Origin: Bradyrhizobium sp. Ce-3
GTDB taxonomy: Bacteria; Pseudomonadota; Alphaproteobacteria; Rhizobiales; Xanthobacteraceae
Assembly (NCBI RefSeq): GCF_022835695.1
Contig: NZ_BQUV01000001.1
Coordinates: forward strand, 186,001-250,000
Length of the DNA stretch: 64,000 bases
Reading direction: 5' to 3'
The notes beneath the pieces were generated by a model, which searched no databases, was not told where the DNA came from, and saw nothing but the letters and a program-made list of their open reading frames with translations. This document shows positions 1 to 8,966 of the stretch, piece by piece. The first letter of the stretch is position 1. Each line of letters starts with the position of its first letter. Made by a program: the position numbers and the translations under genes.

Positions 1-239
1 GCATCCGTCGTGGACTCGCGGTTGGTGAGGAAACGCGGAATGATGGCGCCGACCTTGCCGCCGGATTGAAGGACCCCGCGTGCGACCGCACCCATGACAC
101 CATTGGTGCCGCCGCCGAAGATCAGCTCCAAGCTTGCCGCAGCAAGATCCCTTCCGAAGCGTTCGCCCGCTTCGACAAAGGCAACATCGTTGCCGGGCGA
201 GGAGCCACAATAGACACAGACGGAACGTATCGTATTCAT
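1..239 (-). CDS. LOG-family protein, N-terminal fragment (cut by window edge)
   Basis: Reading leftward from an ATG at 239, the frame stays open to the window edge, giving about 79 residues. The start VCVYCGSSPG and the glycine-rich FGGGTNGVMG segment are typical of the LOG / TIGR00730 family (Rossmann-fold lysine-decarboxylase-like proteins). Characterised members are cytokinin riboside 5'-monophosphate phosphoribohydrolases, which cleave nucleotide monophosphates to free bases. The family's PGGxGTxxE motif would lie outside the window, so activity cannot be judged. It is upstream of no other visible gene and follows the symporter on the same strand in map order. Confidence 0.85.
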   Translation of the reverse strand, partial: MNTIRSVCVYCGSSPGNDVAFVEAGERFGRDLAAASLELIFGGGTNGVMGAVARGVLQSGGKVGAIIPRFLTNRESTTD

Positions 240-254
240 GCTGAACCCTTGACG

Positions 255-1583
255 CTAGCCCGTTCCACCCGGCTCCAGCGCCTCGCCGAGCTGGATCGGA
301 TGCGCCATGGTTTCGTGCAACGCATCCTTGTCGAGCTCGCCCTCGGACAGGCTGATCACGACGCAGGCGACACCGTTGCCGACCAGATTGGTCAGCGCGC
401 GGCACTCGCTCATGAACTTGTCGATGCCGACCAGGATCGCAATCGACTGGATCGGAATATCGGGCACGATCGACAGCGTCGCCGCGAGCGTGATGAAGCC
501 GGCGCCGGTGACGCCGGAGGCGCCTTTCGAGGTGATCATCGCGATGCCGAGAATGCCGAGCTCCTGCCAGATCGTCAGATGGGTGTTGGTGGCCTGCGCC
601 AGGAACAGCGTCGCCAGCGTCATGTAGATATTGGTGCCGTCGAGATTGAAGCTGTAGCCGGTCGGCACCACGAGGCCGACCACGGAGCGCGAGGCGCCGA
701 GATGCTCCATCTTCTGGATCAACTGCGGCAACACCGTTTCCGACGACGAGGTGCCGAGCACGATCAGGAGCTCGTCCTTGATATAGGCGATGAAACGGAT
801 GATCGAGAAACCAGCAAGCCGCGCGATCGCGCCCAGCACGATCAGCACGAACAGGATGCTGGTGAGATAGAAGGTGGCGATCAACGCGGCCAGGTTGGCG
901 AGCGAACCGAGGCCGTAGGCGCCGACCGTGAACGCCATCGCGCCGAACGCGCCGATCGGTGCAACGCGGACGATGATGCGGATGATGCCGAAGAACATCT
1001 TGGCCGCCTTGTCGATCGCCGCCGAGATCGGCTCGCCGGCCGGGCCCATCAGCGCGATGGCAAACCCCGACAGGATCGAGATCAGCAGCACCTGCAACAG
1101 GTCGCCGCGTGCCACCGCACCAAGATAGCTGTCCGGGATGATCGCCATCAGATGGGCGACGATGCCCTGCTCCTTGGCCTGCGTGACATACGTCGCGACC
1201 GACTTCGGATCAATCGTCGACGGATCGATGTTGAAGCCTCGGCCCGGTTGCAGCAATTCGCCGACGAGAAGGCCGAATGCGAGCGCGACCGTGGACACCG
1301 CCTCGAAATAGATCAGGGTCTTCAACCCGACCCGCCCGACACGCTTGAGATCACCCATCGAGGAGATGCCGTGGACCACGGTGCAGAAGATCACCGGCGC
1401 GATCATCATCTTGATCAGCGCGATGAAGCCGTCGCCGAGCGGCTTCAATGCCTTGCCGAGATCGGGGTAGAAATGCCCGATCAGGACCCCCGCGAAGATT
1501 GCGATCAGCACCTGGACGTAAAGGATCTTGTACCAGGGCTGATGCGTGTGACGGGCGGCGGGCTTGATCGCGTCTGTGGTCAT
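255..1583 (-). CDS. dctA: Dicarboxylate/cation symporter, DctA type
   Basis: 442 residues, the usual DctA length. This inner-membrane symporter imports C4-dicarboxylates (succinate, fumarate, malate) with protons or sodium. The hydrophobic profile and the family signatures are clear: a serine-rich re-entrant segment ([13 protein letters not shown]), the NLDGTNIYM motif, and a second re-entrant loop around [13 protein letters not shown]. The start at 1583 (MTTDAIKP) matches the family; a longer frame upstream to 1679 lacks a conserved extension. No dctBD two-component genes are next to it, so regulation is not visible here. Confidence 0.93.
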   Translation of the reverse strand: MTTDAIKPAARHTHQPWYKILYVQVLIAIFAGVLIGHFYPDLGKALKPLGDGFIALIKMMIAPVIFCTVVHGISSMGDLKRVGRVGLKTLIYFEAVSTVALAFGLLVGELLQPGRGFNIDPSTIDPKSVATYVTQAKEQGIVAHLMAIIPDSYLGAVARGDLLQVLLISILSGFAIALMGPAGEPISAAIDKAAKMFFGIIRIIVRVAPIGAFGAMAFTVGAYGLGSLANLAALIATFYLTSILFVLIVLGAIARLAGFSIIRFIAYIKDELLIVLGTSSSETVLPQLIQKMEHLGASRSVVGLVVPTGYSFNLDGTNIYMTLATLFLAQATNTHLTIWQELGILGIAMITSKGASGVTGAGFITLAATLSIVPDIPIQSIAILVGIDKFMSECRALTNLVGNGVACVVISLSEGELDKDALHETMAHPIQLGEALEPGGTG

Positions 1584-1725
1584 GAGGTGCCCCGGGCTGG
1601 AAGTGACTCGACTGGTGATGCCATCTTGGCGGAGCCGCGCGCAAGCGACAATGGCCATTCGCGCTCGCTGCGGGCGCACACGAATCTGTCATAGACTGCG
1701 GCCAGCTCGCATCCGGAGGCTGAGG

Positions 1726-1884
1726 ATGGAATTCACCGCATTGTTTCTTGCCATCACCATCGCCATGCTGGTGGCCTGGCGCGGCCCGCGCCCGGTCGCC
1801 ATCGGCTTGTTCGCGGTGATCCTGGTTGCGTGCATCGCAACCCTGCTGCATCACGCCACCGACCGTCTCACGCTGTCGTTCTGA
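1726..1884 (+). CDS. DUF5993-like small membrane protein
   Basis: A 52-residue protein with two predicted membrane helices (about residues 3-18 and 23-41) and the C-terminal signature HHATDRLTLSF that I associate with DUF5993 proteins, which sit beside DsbB-like genes. The start at 1726 has a GGAGG-type ribosome site at 1715-1719. It ends 8 bp before the DsbB-like gene, so the two are probably cotranscribed. Its function is unknown; the pairing suggests a partner or stabiliser of the thiol-oxidising membrane protein, which is inference. Confidence 0.75.
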   Translation: MEFTALFLAITIAMLVAWRGPRPVAIGLFAVILVACIATLLHHATDRLTLSF

Positions 1885-1892
1885 GGCCGGCC

Positions 1893-2438
1893 ATGACCGA
1901 CACCCGGGCTGTGACCCTCAATGCGCTGGCGCTTTACGGCCTCGCGCTGCTGCTGGCGGCGGCCTTCGCGGCGCAGCTGGTGCTGCACGAGCTGCCCTGC
2001 CCGCTGTGCTTGCTGCAGCGCATCCTTTTCGCCCTGCTGGCGATCGGACCGATCCTGAACATCCGCTTCGGACCGCGGCCGAGCCATTATGCCTTGTCGC
2101 TTTTGACGGCCATCGTCGGCGCATCGGCCTCGACCCGACAGTTGCTGCTGCACATCCTTCCCGGCGACACCGGCTACGGCTCGGCGCTGCTGGGCTATCA
2201 CTATTACACTTGGGCGCTGATCGGCTTCATTGCCGCGATCGTGCTGCTCGCGGCCATGCTGCTGTTCGACCGCCAGTTCGATCACCGCACGGCACAAGTC
2301 ACCGCGCCCGGCAAGTTCGCGCAAGCTGCGGTGTGGCTGGTGATCGGGCTGACGGCGCTGAACGCGCTCTCCACCCTGCTCGAGTGCGGCTTTGCCGCCT
2401 GCGCCGACAATCCGCTCGTCTATGAGCTGCTGAAGTAG
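1893..2438 (+). CDS. DsbB-family disulfide bond formation protein
   Basis: 181 residues with four hydrophobic helices. DsbB proteins reoxidise periplasmic DsbA and pass electrons to quinone. The first cysteine pair is present as CPLC (C36/C39) in the expected first periplasmic loop. The second loop (about 88-105) has no cysteine; instead a pair lies near the C terminus in ECGFAAC (C165/C170). This resembles an alternative DsbB-like subgroup rather than the E. coli arrangement. The ATG at 1893 was chosen because it follows the DUF5993 gene directly and precedes the first helix. Confidence 0.85.
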   Translation: MTDTRAVTLNALALYGLALLLAAAFAAQLVLHELPCPLCLLQRILFALLAIGPILNIRFGPRPSHYALSLLTAIVGASASTRQLLLHILPGDTGYGSALLGYHYYTWALIGFIAAIVLLAAMLLFDRQFDHRTAQVTAPGKFAQAAVWLVIGLTALNALSTLLECGFAACADNPLVYELLK

Positions 2439-2453
2439 ACCGCTCAGGGCCGC

Positions 2454-3167
2454 TTAAGGCCTTCTGGGGATGTTCAACCCGCGCTCCACGGCCGGGCGCT
2501 TCAGCCCACGCTCGAGCCAGGCGGCGACGTGCGTAAACTGGTCGAACCCGACGAGCTCGCGCGCGCCGTAGAAGCCGATCAGATTGCGCACCCAGCCGAG
2601 CATCGAGATGTCGGCGATGGTGTATTCGTCGTCCATGAACCATTGCCGCCCGGCAAGATGCGTCTCCATCACGCCGAGCAGGCGCGCGGATTCGGCGACA
2701 TAGCGCTGCAACGGCCGCTTGTCCTCATAATCCTTGCCGGCGAATTTGTGGAAGAAGCCGACCTGGCCGAACATCGGTCCGATGCCACCCATCTGGAACT
2801 GGACCCACTGGATGGTCTGGTAGCGGCGCGCCGCATCCGCCGGCAACAGCTTGCCGGTCTTCTCGGCGAGATATTGCAGGATCGCGCCGGATTCGAACAA
2901 GGCCAGCGGCTTGCCGCCGGGACCGTTGGGATCGAGGATCGCCGGAATCTTGCCGTTCGGATTGAGCGACAGGAACTCGGGCGTCTTCTGGTCGTCCTTG
3001 TTGAAGTCGACGAGATGGACCTCGTAGGGCAGTCCGATCTCCTCGAGCATGATCGAGACCTTGACGCCGTTCGGCGTCGGCAGCGAATAGAGCTGCAGGC
3101 GGTCCGGATGCTGTGCAGGCCAACGCTTGGTGATGGGAAAGGCGGACAGGTCGGTCATATCAGACAT
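2454..3167 (-). CDS. Glutathione S-transferase, YfcG/YghU (nu) type
   Basis: 237 residues: an N-terminal thioredoxin-like domain (about 18-105) with a TPNGVKVSIMLEE start, the cis-proline segment GKIPAILD and the glutathione-binding FESGAILQYL, then an all-helical domain ending near WLERGLKRPAVERGL. The TPNG segment in place of an active-site tyrosine is characteristic of the YfcG/YghU group, known as glutathione-dependent disulfide reductases. The start at 3167 was taken over a longer frame to 3290, which carries no family sequence. A second ATG at 3158 is possible. It converges with the DsbB-like gene. Confidence 0.9.
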   Translation of the reverse strand: MSDMTDLSAFPITKRWPAQHPDRLQLYSLPTPNGVKVSIMLEEIGLPYEVHLVDFNKDDQKTPEFLSLNPNGKIPAILDPNGPGGKPLALFESGAILQYLAEKTGKLLPADAARRYQTIQWVQFQMGGIGPMFGQVGFFHKFAGKDYEDKRPLQRYVAESARLLGVMETHLAGRQWFMDDEYTIADISMLGWVRNLIGFYGARELVGFDQFTHVAAWLERGLKRPAVERGLNIPRRP

Positions 3168-3253
3168 TCTCTGCAGGGTTGTTGCTTTGCAGGGTTGTTG
3201 TTGGACGGCTAATGTACGGAGCTCATTGAAAGCCGCAAGGTCTGCAACCGGCC

Positions 3254-4135
3254 ATGAACGATCCAGAGCACGATCAACAGACAGCCGCAAAGCTCGGCCT
3301 CTCCGACGACGAGCTCGCGGAACATCCGACGGTGTTCGCGGCTGATGCGCTGGCCGGTCAGGTGGCCGTGGTATCCGGCGGCGCCGGCGGCATCGGCCGC
3401 GCCATCGCCTGGCTGTTTGCCCGGCTCGGCGCCCATGTCGTCGTGCTCGGTCGCAACGCCGACAAACTCGATGCGCTGGTCGATCATCTCGGCCAACGCG
3501 GCCTGAAAGGCTCCGCGCATGTCGCCGACATCAGGGATCCCGACGCGGTCAACGCGATGTTCGACGCGCTGTGGACCGCGCACGACCGTATCGATCATCT
3601 CGTCAACAGCGCCGGCGGCCAGTTCCCGCAAGCCGCGATCGATTTCTCGATCAAGGGCTGGAACGCGGTCATCAACACCAACCTCAACGGCACCTGGTAC
3701 ATGATGCAGGCCGCGGCGCAGCGCTGGCGCGACCGCAAGCATCCCGGCAGCATCGTCAACATCGTCGTGGTCACGACGCACGGCCTCTACGGCATCGCGC
3801 ACACGATCGCGGCGCGCGCCGGGGTGATCGGGCTGTCGCGCGCGCTCGCGGTCGAGTGGGCGCCGCTCGACATCCGCATCAATTGCATCGCGCCAGGTGC
3901 GATCGAGACCGAGGGCTGGAACGTCTACAGCGAGGCGGCGCGCGCCGCCTATCCGCGCTCCAATCCGATGATGCGCCCGGGCACGCCCTGGGACATCGCG
4001 GAAGCCGCCGCCTATCTCGCCGCGCCTTCCGGAAAATTCATCACCGGCGAGACGCTGACCGTCGACGGCGGCGGCCAGCATTGGGGCGAGACCTGGACCA
4101 CCGGCAAGCCCGACCATTTCAAGGGCGGCGAATAA
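3254..4135 (+). CDS. SDR-family reductase, DECR/PECR-like
   Basis: 293 residues with a Rossmann fold. The cofactor motif GGAGGIGR (residues 42-49) and the NSAGG motif are intact. The usual YxxxK catalytic pair is replaced: the aligned segment reads HTIAARAG, with Thr at the Tyr position and Arg at the Lys position. This resembles the enoyl-CoA reductase branch (peroxisomal trans-2-enoyl-CoA reductase and 2,4-dienoyl-CoA reductase) rather than alcohol dehydrogenases, so an acyl-CoA substrate is likely. The C-terminal ITGETLTVDGG motif is normal. It diverges from the GST gene across 86 bp. Confidence 0.87.
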   Translation: MNDPEHDQQTAAKLGLSDDELAEHPTVFAADALAGQVAVVSGGAGGIGRAIAWLFARLGAHVVVLGRNADKLDALVDHLGQRGLKGSAHVADIRDPDAVNAMFDALWTAHDRIDHLVNSAGGQFPQAAIDFSIKGWNAVINTNLNGTWYMMQAAAQRWRDRKHPGSIVNIVVVTTHGLYGIAHTIAARAGVIGLSRALAVEWAPLDIRINCIAPGAIETEGWNVYSEAARAAYPRSNPMMRPGTPWDIAEAAAYLAAPSGKFITGETLTVDGGGQHWGETWTTGKPDHFKGGE

Positions 4136-4166
4136 CGTCCTCATACCTCGCCTGCCGCACCCTGCA

Positions 4167-4511
4167 TCACTTGCCGTCGTCGAAGCTGACGATCACGGCA
4201 GCGTTCGCGATCAGGATCGGGTCGTTGCCGAGATCGGAGGGGATTTCGAGCCCGCCAGCGACCGCCTTCACGGTCTTGGTGCCATAGGGCAGTTCCTTGG
4301 CGACCGCTGCGGTATCGACCTCCTCGGGATTCGGCACGGCGATCGTGACGTCGACGAACATGTCGTTGGCGGTCTTGCCGAGCATGCGGAAGAAGCCGAG
4401 GCTGGAGTGGCGGATCGCATCCGAGACCGCGCGCTTGGCGGCCTTGGTGGCGTCGCGGCCGTGAACGTCGACGCCCATGCCCATTTCGGTGATACAGCGC
4501 ACGCGTGTCAT
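4167..4511 (-). CDS. Lin0512-family conserved protein
   Basis: 114 residues matching the Lin0512 / TIGR02058 family of small proteins of unknown function. Conserved stretches are an N-terminal MGMGVDVHGRDATKAA block, the central RHSSLGF and a VTIAVPNPEEVD strand. An AGGAAA ribosome site precedes the ATG at 4511. It lies 63 bp downstream of the MFS gene on the same strand, so the two may form an operon. No signal peptide or membrane segment is seen. Confidence 0.82.
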   Translation of the reverse strand: MTRVRCITEMGMGVDVHGRDATKAAKRAVSDAIRHSSLGFFRMLGKTANDMFVDVTIAVPNPEEVDTAAVAKELPYGTKTVKAVAGGLEIPSDLGNDPILIANAAVIVSFDDGK

Positions 4512-4574
4512 GAAACTTTCCTGTTGTCGTTGGCGTGAGAGACCATCCCTCCTTCGACCGCCGCGTGGGCGGCG

Positions 4575-5798
4575 TCAAGCCGGGTCGCTCGCCTCGCTGA
4601 CGCGCTTGTGATCGCCGCGCGCCAGCATCCATGCCGCGAGACCGGCAAGGATCGCCGCCGCAACCACCATTACACTGGCCGCGCCCCACCCCCATGCCGA
4701 GACCACGGTGCCGACCGCGATCGGTCCGGTCACCTGGCCGAAATTGCTGCCGGTCATCAGGAGGCCCATCATGACCGGCACCATCGCCGCCGAACCCGCC
4801 GCCGCGGGCGCGGTCGCGAGCAGTGTTGCCGGAATCAGGCCGCCGGTCGCCGAGAACAGCAGGCACAGCCAGAATGCTCCCCAGCCGCCGAGCACCGGCA
4901 GGAAGATTCCGAGCGCCGACGCGCCCATCAGCAAGGCCGCCACGGCGATCAACACGGTGCGGCTCGCGCCGCGTGCCAGCAGATGGCCGGCGGCGAGATT
5001 GCCGACGACGTTGCCCACCGCCGCCAATGCACTGAGGCCGCCGGCGCCCTGGCTGGAAACGCCGAGCCGCTCGGTCAAAAGGATCGGCAGGAAGCTGAAC
5101 AGCGCAAAGAACATCAGGCTGTAGAGCGCAAACAGCACCATCAGCAGCGCCGGCGTGCCGCGCCGCGCGAGCCTGCTGGCTTCCTGCATCAGGTTCACCT
5201 GCGCCGGGCCGGTCCGCGATGCCACCTCAGGCACGACGACGCCGGCAAGGACGAACAGCACGGCGACAAAGGCCGCGCTAGCCCACCAGATCGCGCGCCA
5301 GCCGCCGAACATCGGTCCGGCAAGCAGCGCCAGCGCGATCCCGAACGGCATCACGCAGCTCCACACCGCCATGGTGACGTCGCGCGCGCTGATATCGACG
5401 ACACGATCGAGCAAAGCGGGGGCTGCGACCATCACCAGCAGGAAGCCGAGCCCTTCGAGCAGACGCGATGCGAGCAGCACCGCAAGCTGCGGCGCGAGCG
5501 CGCCCGAAGCGGCACCGAGCGCAATGGCCGCAAGGCCGCACAGCAGCACCCGGCGCGCGCCAACCGCGGCGATCACGACGCCGGCCGGTACGCTGCCGAT
5601 CAGCCCCAGCACCGCGAAGATGCCGGCGACGGTTCCGACCGCGGCGAGATCGATGCCGAGGTTTTGCTGCAGCATCGAGGCGGCGATCGGCACCTTGCCG
5701 ACCTGCAGGGCGGCGCCGATCCCACAGCCGATCACGACGACGACCGTCGCCCATCGTTTCGCCTCGCTCTGCTGCACCACGGCCGTCTCGATCGTCAT
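4575..5798 (-). CDS. MFS transporter
   Basis: 407 residues with about 12 hydrophobic segments and a basic loop of MFS type (AAVGARRVLL) between helices 2 and 3. It is probably an exporter or small-solute transporter of the inner membrane; the substrate cannot be inferred. It is divergent from a LysR regulator gene 97 bp away, which probably controls it, and it precedes the Lin0512 gene. Confidence 0.88.
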   Translation of the reverse strand: MTIETAVVQQSEAKRWATVVVVIGCGIGAALQVGKVPIAASMLQQNLGIDLAAVGTVAGIFAVLGLIGSVPAGVVIAAVGARRVLLCGLAAIALGAASGALAPQLAVLLASRLLEGLGFLLVMVAAPALLDRVVDISARDVTMAVWSCVMPFGIALALLAGPMFGGWRAIWWASAAFVAVLFVLAGVVVPEVASRTGPAQVNLMQEASRLARRGTPALLMVLFALYSLMFFALFSFLPILLTERLGVSSQGAGGLSALAAVGNVVGNLAAGHLLARGASRTVLIAVAALLMGASALGIFLPVLGGWGAFWLCLLFSATGGLIPATLLATAPAAAGSAAMVPVMMGLLMTGSNFGQVTGPIAVGTVVSAWGWGAASVMVVAAAILAGLAAWMLARGDHKRVSEASDPA

Positions 5799-5877
5799 GC
5801 GTCCACTCCGCCCGGATCAAGGCATCAGAAATAGCGTTTCCCGGTCATCGACAGGAGTGATATGTTTTGCATTCATT

Positions 5878-5896
5878 TGATCGATATCATAGATCA
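5878..5896. promoter_or_regulatory. Putative LysR-type operator
   Basis: Inverted repeat TGATC-N9-GATCA with the T-N11-A character of LysR boxes, ending at the first base of the LysR start codon, in the divergent MFS/LysR intergenic region. Autoregulation is inferred. Confidence 0.5.
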
Positions 5897-6837
5897 TGCT
5901 CGATAACCTCACGCTCGATCAGATCCGCGTCTTTGTCGCCATTGCCGAGAGCGGCAGCTTTCGTGCCGCCGCGACCCGGCTGGCGCGGGTGCAATCCGCG
6001 GTCAGTCACGCCATCGCCAATCTCGAGGCCGAACTCGGCCTGATGCTGTTCGACCGTTCCGGCCATCGGCCGGCGCTGACGGCGGAGGGCAACGCGCTGC
6101 TCGGCAACGCGCGCGACCTCCTGCTCCGCGTCGACGCGATGCGGGCACGCGCCCACGGCCTTGGCGAGGGAGTGGAGTCGGAACTCGCGCTGGTCGTCGA
6201 CACGCTGTTTCCGATCGCCGCCGTCGGCGCGGCGCTGACCGAGATGCGCGCGGCCTATCCGTCCGTGAGCGTGCGGCTCGCGGTCGAACCGATGGGCGGG
6301 CCGATCGCCGCCCTGACCGAACGGCGCAGCGCGCTCGCCGTCACGGTCGGCGAAGATTTTCGCGATCCGCGCCTCGCGCTCGACGCGATCTGCGCCGTGC
6401 AGATGGTCGCGGTCGCCTCCGCAAGCCATCCGCTCGCGCGCCGCGGCCGCAAGAGCGTCGCCGACCTCGCCGATCATCTACAGATCGTGCTGTCGGATCC
6501 GACGCCGCTGTCGGAAGGCCGCAGCTTCGGCGTGCTCTCGCCGCAGATCTGCAGGGTGAGCAATCAGGACACCAAGCACGCCATGATCCTGGCCGGGCTC
6601 GGCTGGGGCCGGCTGCCGCTCTGGCAGGTGACGCGCGACCTCAAGGAGCACCGCCTGGTGCGCCTCGAAACCGGCGCGCTCGGCCGCAACGCGGCACTCG
6701 CGATGGAGGCTTATCTCGCCCGCCGGCTCGACGAGCCGCTCGGTCCTGCCGCACGCGCGTTTGCCGATGCACTGACGCGGATCGCCGCTGGCACGCACGC
6801 GCCGACGATCAGAGCGAAAGCGGCGAAGAAACGCTGA
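5896..6837 (+). CDS. LysR-family transcriptional regulator
   Basis: 313 residues. The N-terminal winged helix-turn-helix (about 2-60; LDQIRVFVAIAESGSF, then RVQSAVSHAIANLE) is typical, followed by a periplasmic-binding-like effector domain from about 90. It is transcribed away from the MFS transporter at 4575-5798, the most likely target. The effector is unknown. Confidence 0.93.
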   Translation: MLDNLTLDQIRVFVAIAESGSFRAAATRLARVQSAVSHAIANLEAELGLMLFDRSGHRPALTAEGNALLGNARDLLLRVDAMRARAHGLGEGVESELALVVDTLFPIAAVGAALTEMRAAYPSVSVRLAVEPMGGPIAALTERRSALAVTVGEDFRDPRLALDAICAVQMVAVASASHPLARRGRKSVADLADHLQIVLSDPTPLSEGRSFGVLSPQICRVSNQDTKHAMILAGLGWGRLPLWQVTRDLKEHRLVRLETGALGRNAALAMEAYLARRLDEPLGPAARAFADALTRIAAGTHAPTIRAKAAKKR

Positions 6838-7008
6838 AATGCGACGCGCGCCCGCCCGTGCGGCAGCCGTTCGCAAGCGCCTCAATCCTCGATCTCGCAT
6901 CACGACGTCGAGAGGCCCCACATCTTCTGCCCGCCGTTTCGCTGCGGTTCATCTCCGCGGCCGGATAGTGCGCGCGACTGACCCCGGTCTCGCAAGGAAC
7001 CGTGCACC

Positions 7009-8922
7009 ATGCCGATCAGCCGCCGGCGAGCACTGACGCTTGCCTCGCTTCTTGTGGCGACCCCGCTGCTCGGCAGCGAAAGCCGCGCCGAGCCGGCGCC
7101 GGTAATCGGCGCGGCGACCTTCGACATGGCCGCTTTCACGGCCAGCTCCGGAGGCGATGCCGACGCCGCCTTTGCCAAGGCGCTGGCTGCCGTGGCCAAG
7201 GCAGCGGCTGAGGCGAGCAAGGCGGGACCGGTCCATATCGTTCTCAATCTGGAGAAGAATGCCAGCTACCGGATCAAGCGGCCGCTCGCATTCCGGCAGT
7301 TGCATGGCTTCGAGCTCAGCGGAAACGGCGCGCAGCTGATCAACACGGCACGCAGCGGGACCTTCGTGATCTCCGGCTGCAACCGCCTCACCATCCGCGA
7401 TCTCACCATCGACTACGATCCGCTTCCATTCACCCAGGGAACGATCACGGCCTTCGACAAGCAGGCGGTCGACATCACGGTGAAGGTCGACCCCGGCTAT
7501 CCCGATGACGCCGCGCTGCTGGCCGCCTGTACGAATGGCTTCTTCAAGGTAATGGACCGCCGCAACCGGGCGCTGAAGACGGGCGCCCGCGACTTCCTCT
7601 CAGTGACCCGTGCCACGCGCCTCGGCGACGGCCTGATCAAGGTGCAGTTGCAGTGGAGCGCGAACGATCGTTTCCCGAGCCAGCTGCCGATCATGGTCGG
7701 TGACGTCGTCACCATCGCAGCCAGCGGTACGCACGCCGTCGCGGTCGACTCCAGCGTTGCCACCAGCCTGATCGATCTGAAGCTCCTGGCCTCGCCGGGC
7801 ATGGGCATCATCGAGAACGGCGGCGACGGCTCGATGATGCTGCAAAAGGTCTCGGTCGTTCCCGGCCCCCGGCCGAAAGACGCCGCGACCGACCGGCTGA
7901 TCTCGACCAACTCCGACGGCTCGCATTTCACCGCGGTCGCGCGCGGTCCGACCCTGGAGGATTGCAGTTTCGCCAACACTTCCGACGATGCCGTCAACGT
8001 GCACGGCTTCTACTATTACGTCGTGGCGAAGACCGCGCCGCGGCGGTTTCTGCTCAGCCCGAAATGGGATATCGGCCTTGTGGCGGGCGACGATATCGAG
8101 AGCTGCGACCACGCGACGTTCCGCTCGCTCGGACGCGGCAAGGTCGCGCAATTGACCAAGCGCCACGCGCCCGAGCTGAAGGCAAAGATCGCCCAGCTCT
8201 GGAAGAACAGGAGCCCGACCACCCAGCCGGACCTGATCTACGACGTGCTCTTGCAGCAGGACCTGCCGCTCAAGACCGGCGATGCCGTCACCTCGCTAAC
8301 CCATATCGGGTCCGGCGCGACCGTGCTGCGCTGCAGTTTCCACGCCTGCGGCCGCGTGCTGATGAAAGCGCCGAACGCCATCGTCGAGAACTGCCAGTTC
8401 ACATTCTCGACTGGCGTCGCGCTACAGGCGGGCAGCGACATCGGCTTCTGGTCGGAATCCGGATTTGCCGACAACCTCGTATTCCGCAACAACCGCTTCA
8501 GCCACTGCGTCAACGGCGCCAATGAGCTGACCGGCGGCAGCGGCACGCTCGGCACCATCTATGTCGGGATGGTGTCGCCGGAGGGCGCCAAGGGATTTCC
8601 GGACAATTTCCAGAATCGCCGCGTCATCATCGAAGGCAATCACATCGACGATTCCTACATCTACGCGATCTTCGTCAGCAATGCCGAGGGCGTCAGGATC
8701 GCCGACAATGCAATCGGTCAGACGTTCGTGCGCGGCAATGCGTTCGGGGCCGGTGAGTTCTTCCACATCAAGCCCGACAGCGCGATCTTCGTCGGCCGCG
8801 CCAGGAATGTCGAGATCAGCAACAACACAGCCGCGCGCGGCCGGATCGCGACCAATGCCGTCGCGATCGATCCAAGCTGCGACGCGCGCACGGTGCATCT
8901 CTCAGGCAACCGGCTGGCCTGA
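7009..8922 (+). CDS. Tat-exported right-handed beta-helix protein, GH110-like
   Basis: 637 residues. The N terminus MPISRRRALTLASLL is a twin-arginine signal, cleaved after about residue 27, so the protein is exported folded. The rest is a right-handed parallel beta-helix with repeated short strands. The central segment NSDGSHF (D303, H306) and TSDDAVNVHG (D326, D327, H332) resembles the active-site region of GH110 alpha-1,3-galactosidases, where a DG.H motif and an adjacent DD pair supply the catalytic acids. I therefore suspect a periplasmic glycan hydrolase, but a structural beta-helix without activity cannot be excluded. An AAGGA ribosome site precedes the ATG. It stands alone. Confidence 0.78.
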   Translation: MPISRRRALTLASLLVATPLLGSESRAEPAPVIGAATFDMAAFTASSGGDADAAFAKALAAVAKAAAEASKAGPVHIVLNLEKNASYRIKRPLAFRQLHGFELSGNGAQLINTARSGTFVISGCNRLTIRDLTIDYDPLPFTQGTITAFDKQAVDITVKVDPGYPDDAALLAACTNGFFKVMDRRNRALKTGARDFLSVTRATRLGDGLIKVQLQWSANDRFPSQLPIMVGDVVTIAASGTHAVAVDSSVATSLIDLKLLASPGMGIIENGGDGSMMLQKVSVVPGPRPKDAATDRLISTNSDGSHFTAVARGPTLEDCSFANTSDDAVNVHGFYYYVVAKTAPRRFLLSPKWDIGLVAGDDIESCDHATFRSLGRGKVAQLTKRHAPELKAKIAQLWKNRSPTTQPDLIYDVLLQQDLPLKTGDAVTSLTHIGSGATVLRCSFHACGRVLMKAPNAIVENCQFTFSTGVALQAGSDIGFWSESGFADNLVFRNNRFSHCVNGANELTGGSGTLGTIYVGMVSPEGAKGFPDNFQNRRVIIEGNHIDDSYIYAIFVSNAEGVRIADNAIGQTFVRGNAFGAGEFFHIKPDSAIFVGRARNVEISNNTAARGRIATNAVAIDPSCDARTVHLSGNRLA

Positions 8923-8966
8923 GCGGACGTGACGCTCGGCTCGGTTCGTCATCCCGAGCCTCCGCC

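Noticed and set aside
66-1694. A 542-codon plus-strand frame opposite the dicarboxylate symporter.
   Set aside because: Its composition is charged low-complexity typical of antisense frames in GC-rich DNA, and the minus-strand symporter fits a conserved family over the same bases. Equivalent long frames at 4608-5834, 12479-13470, 19258-20607 and 59727-61133 were rejected for the same reason.
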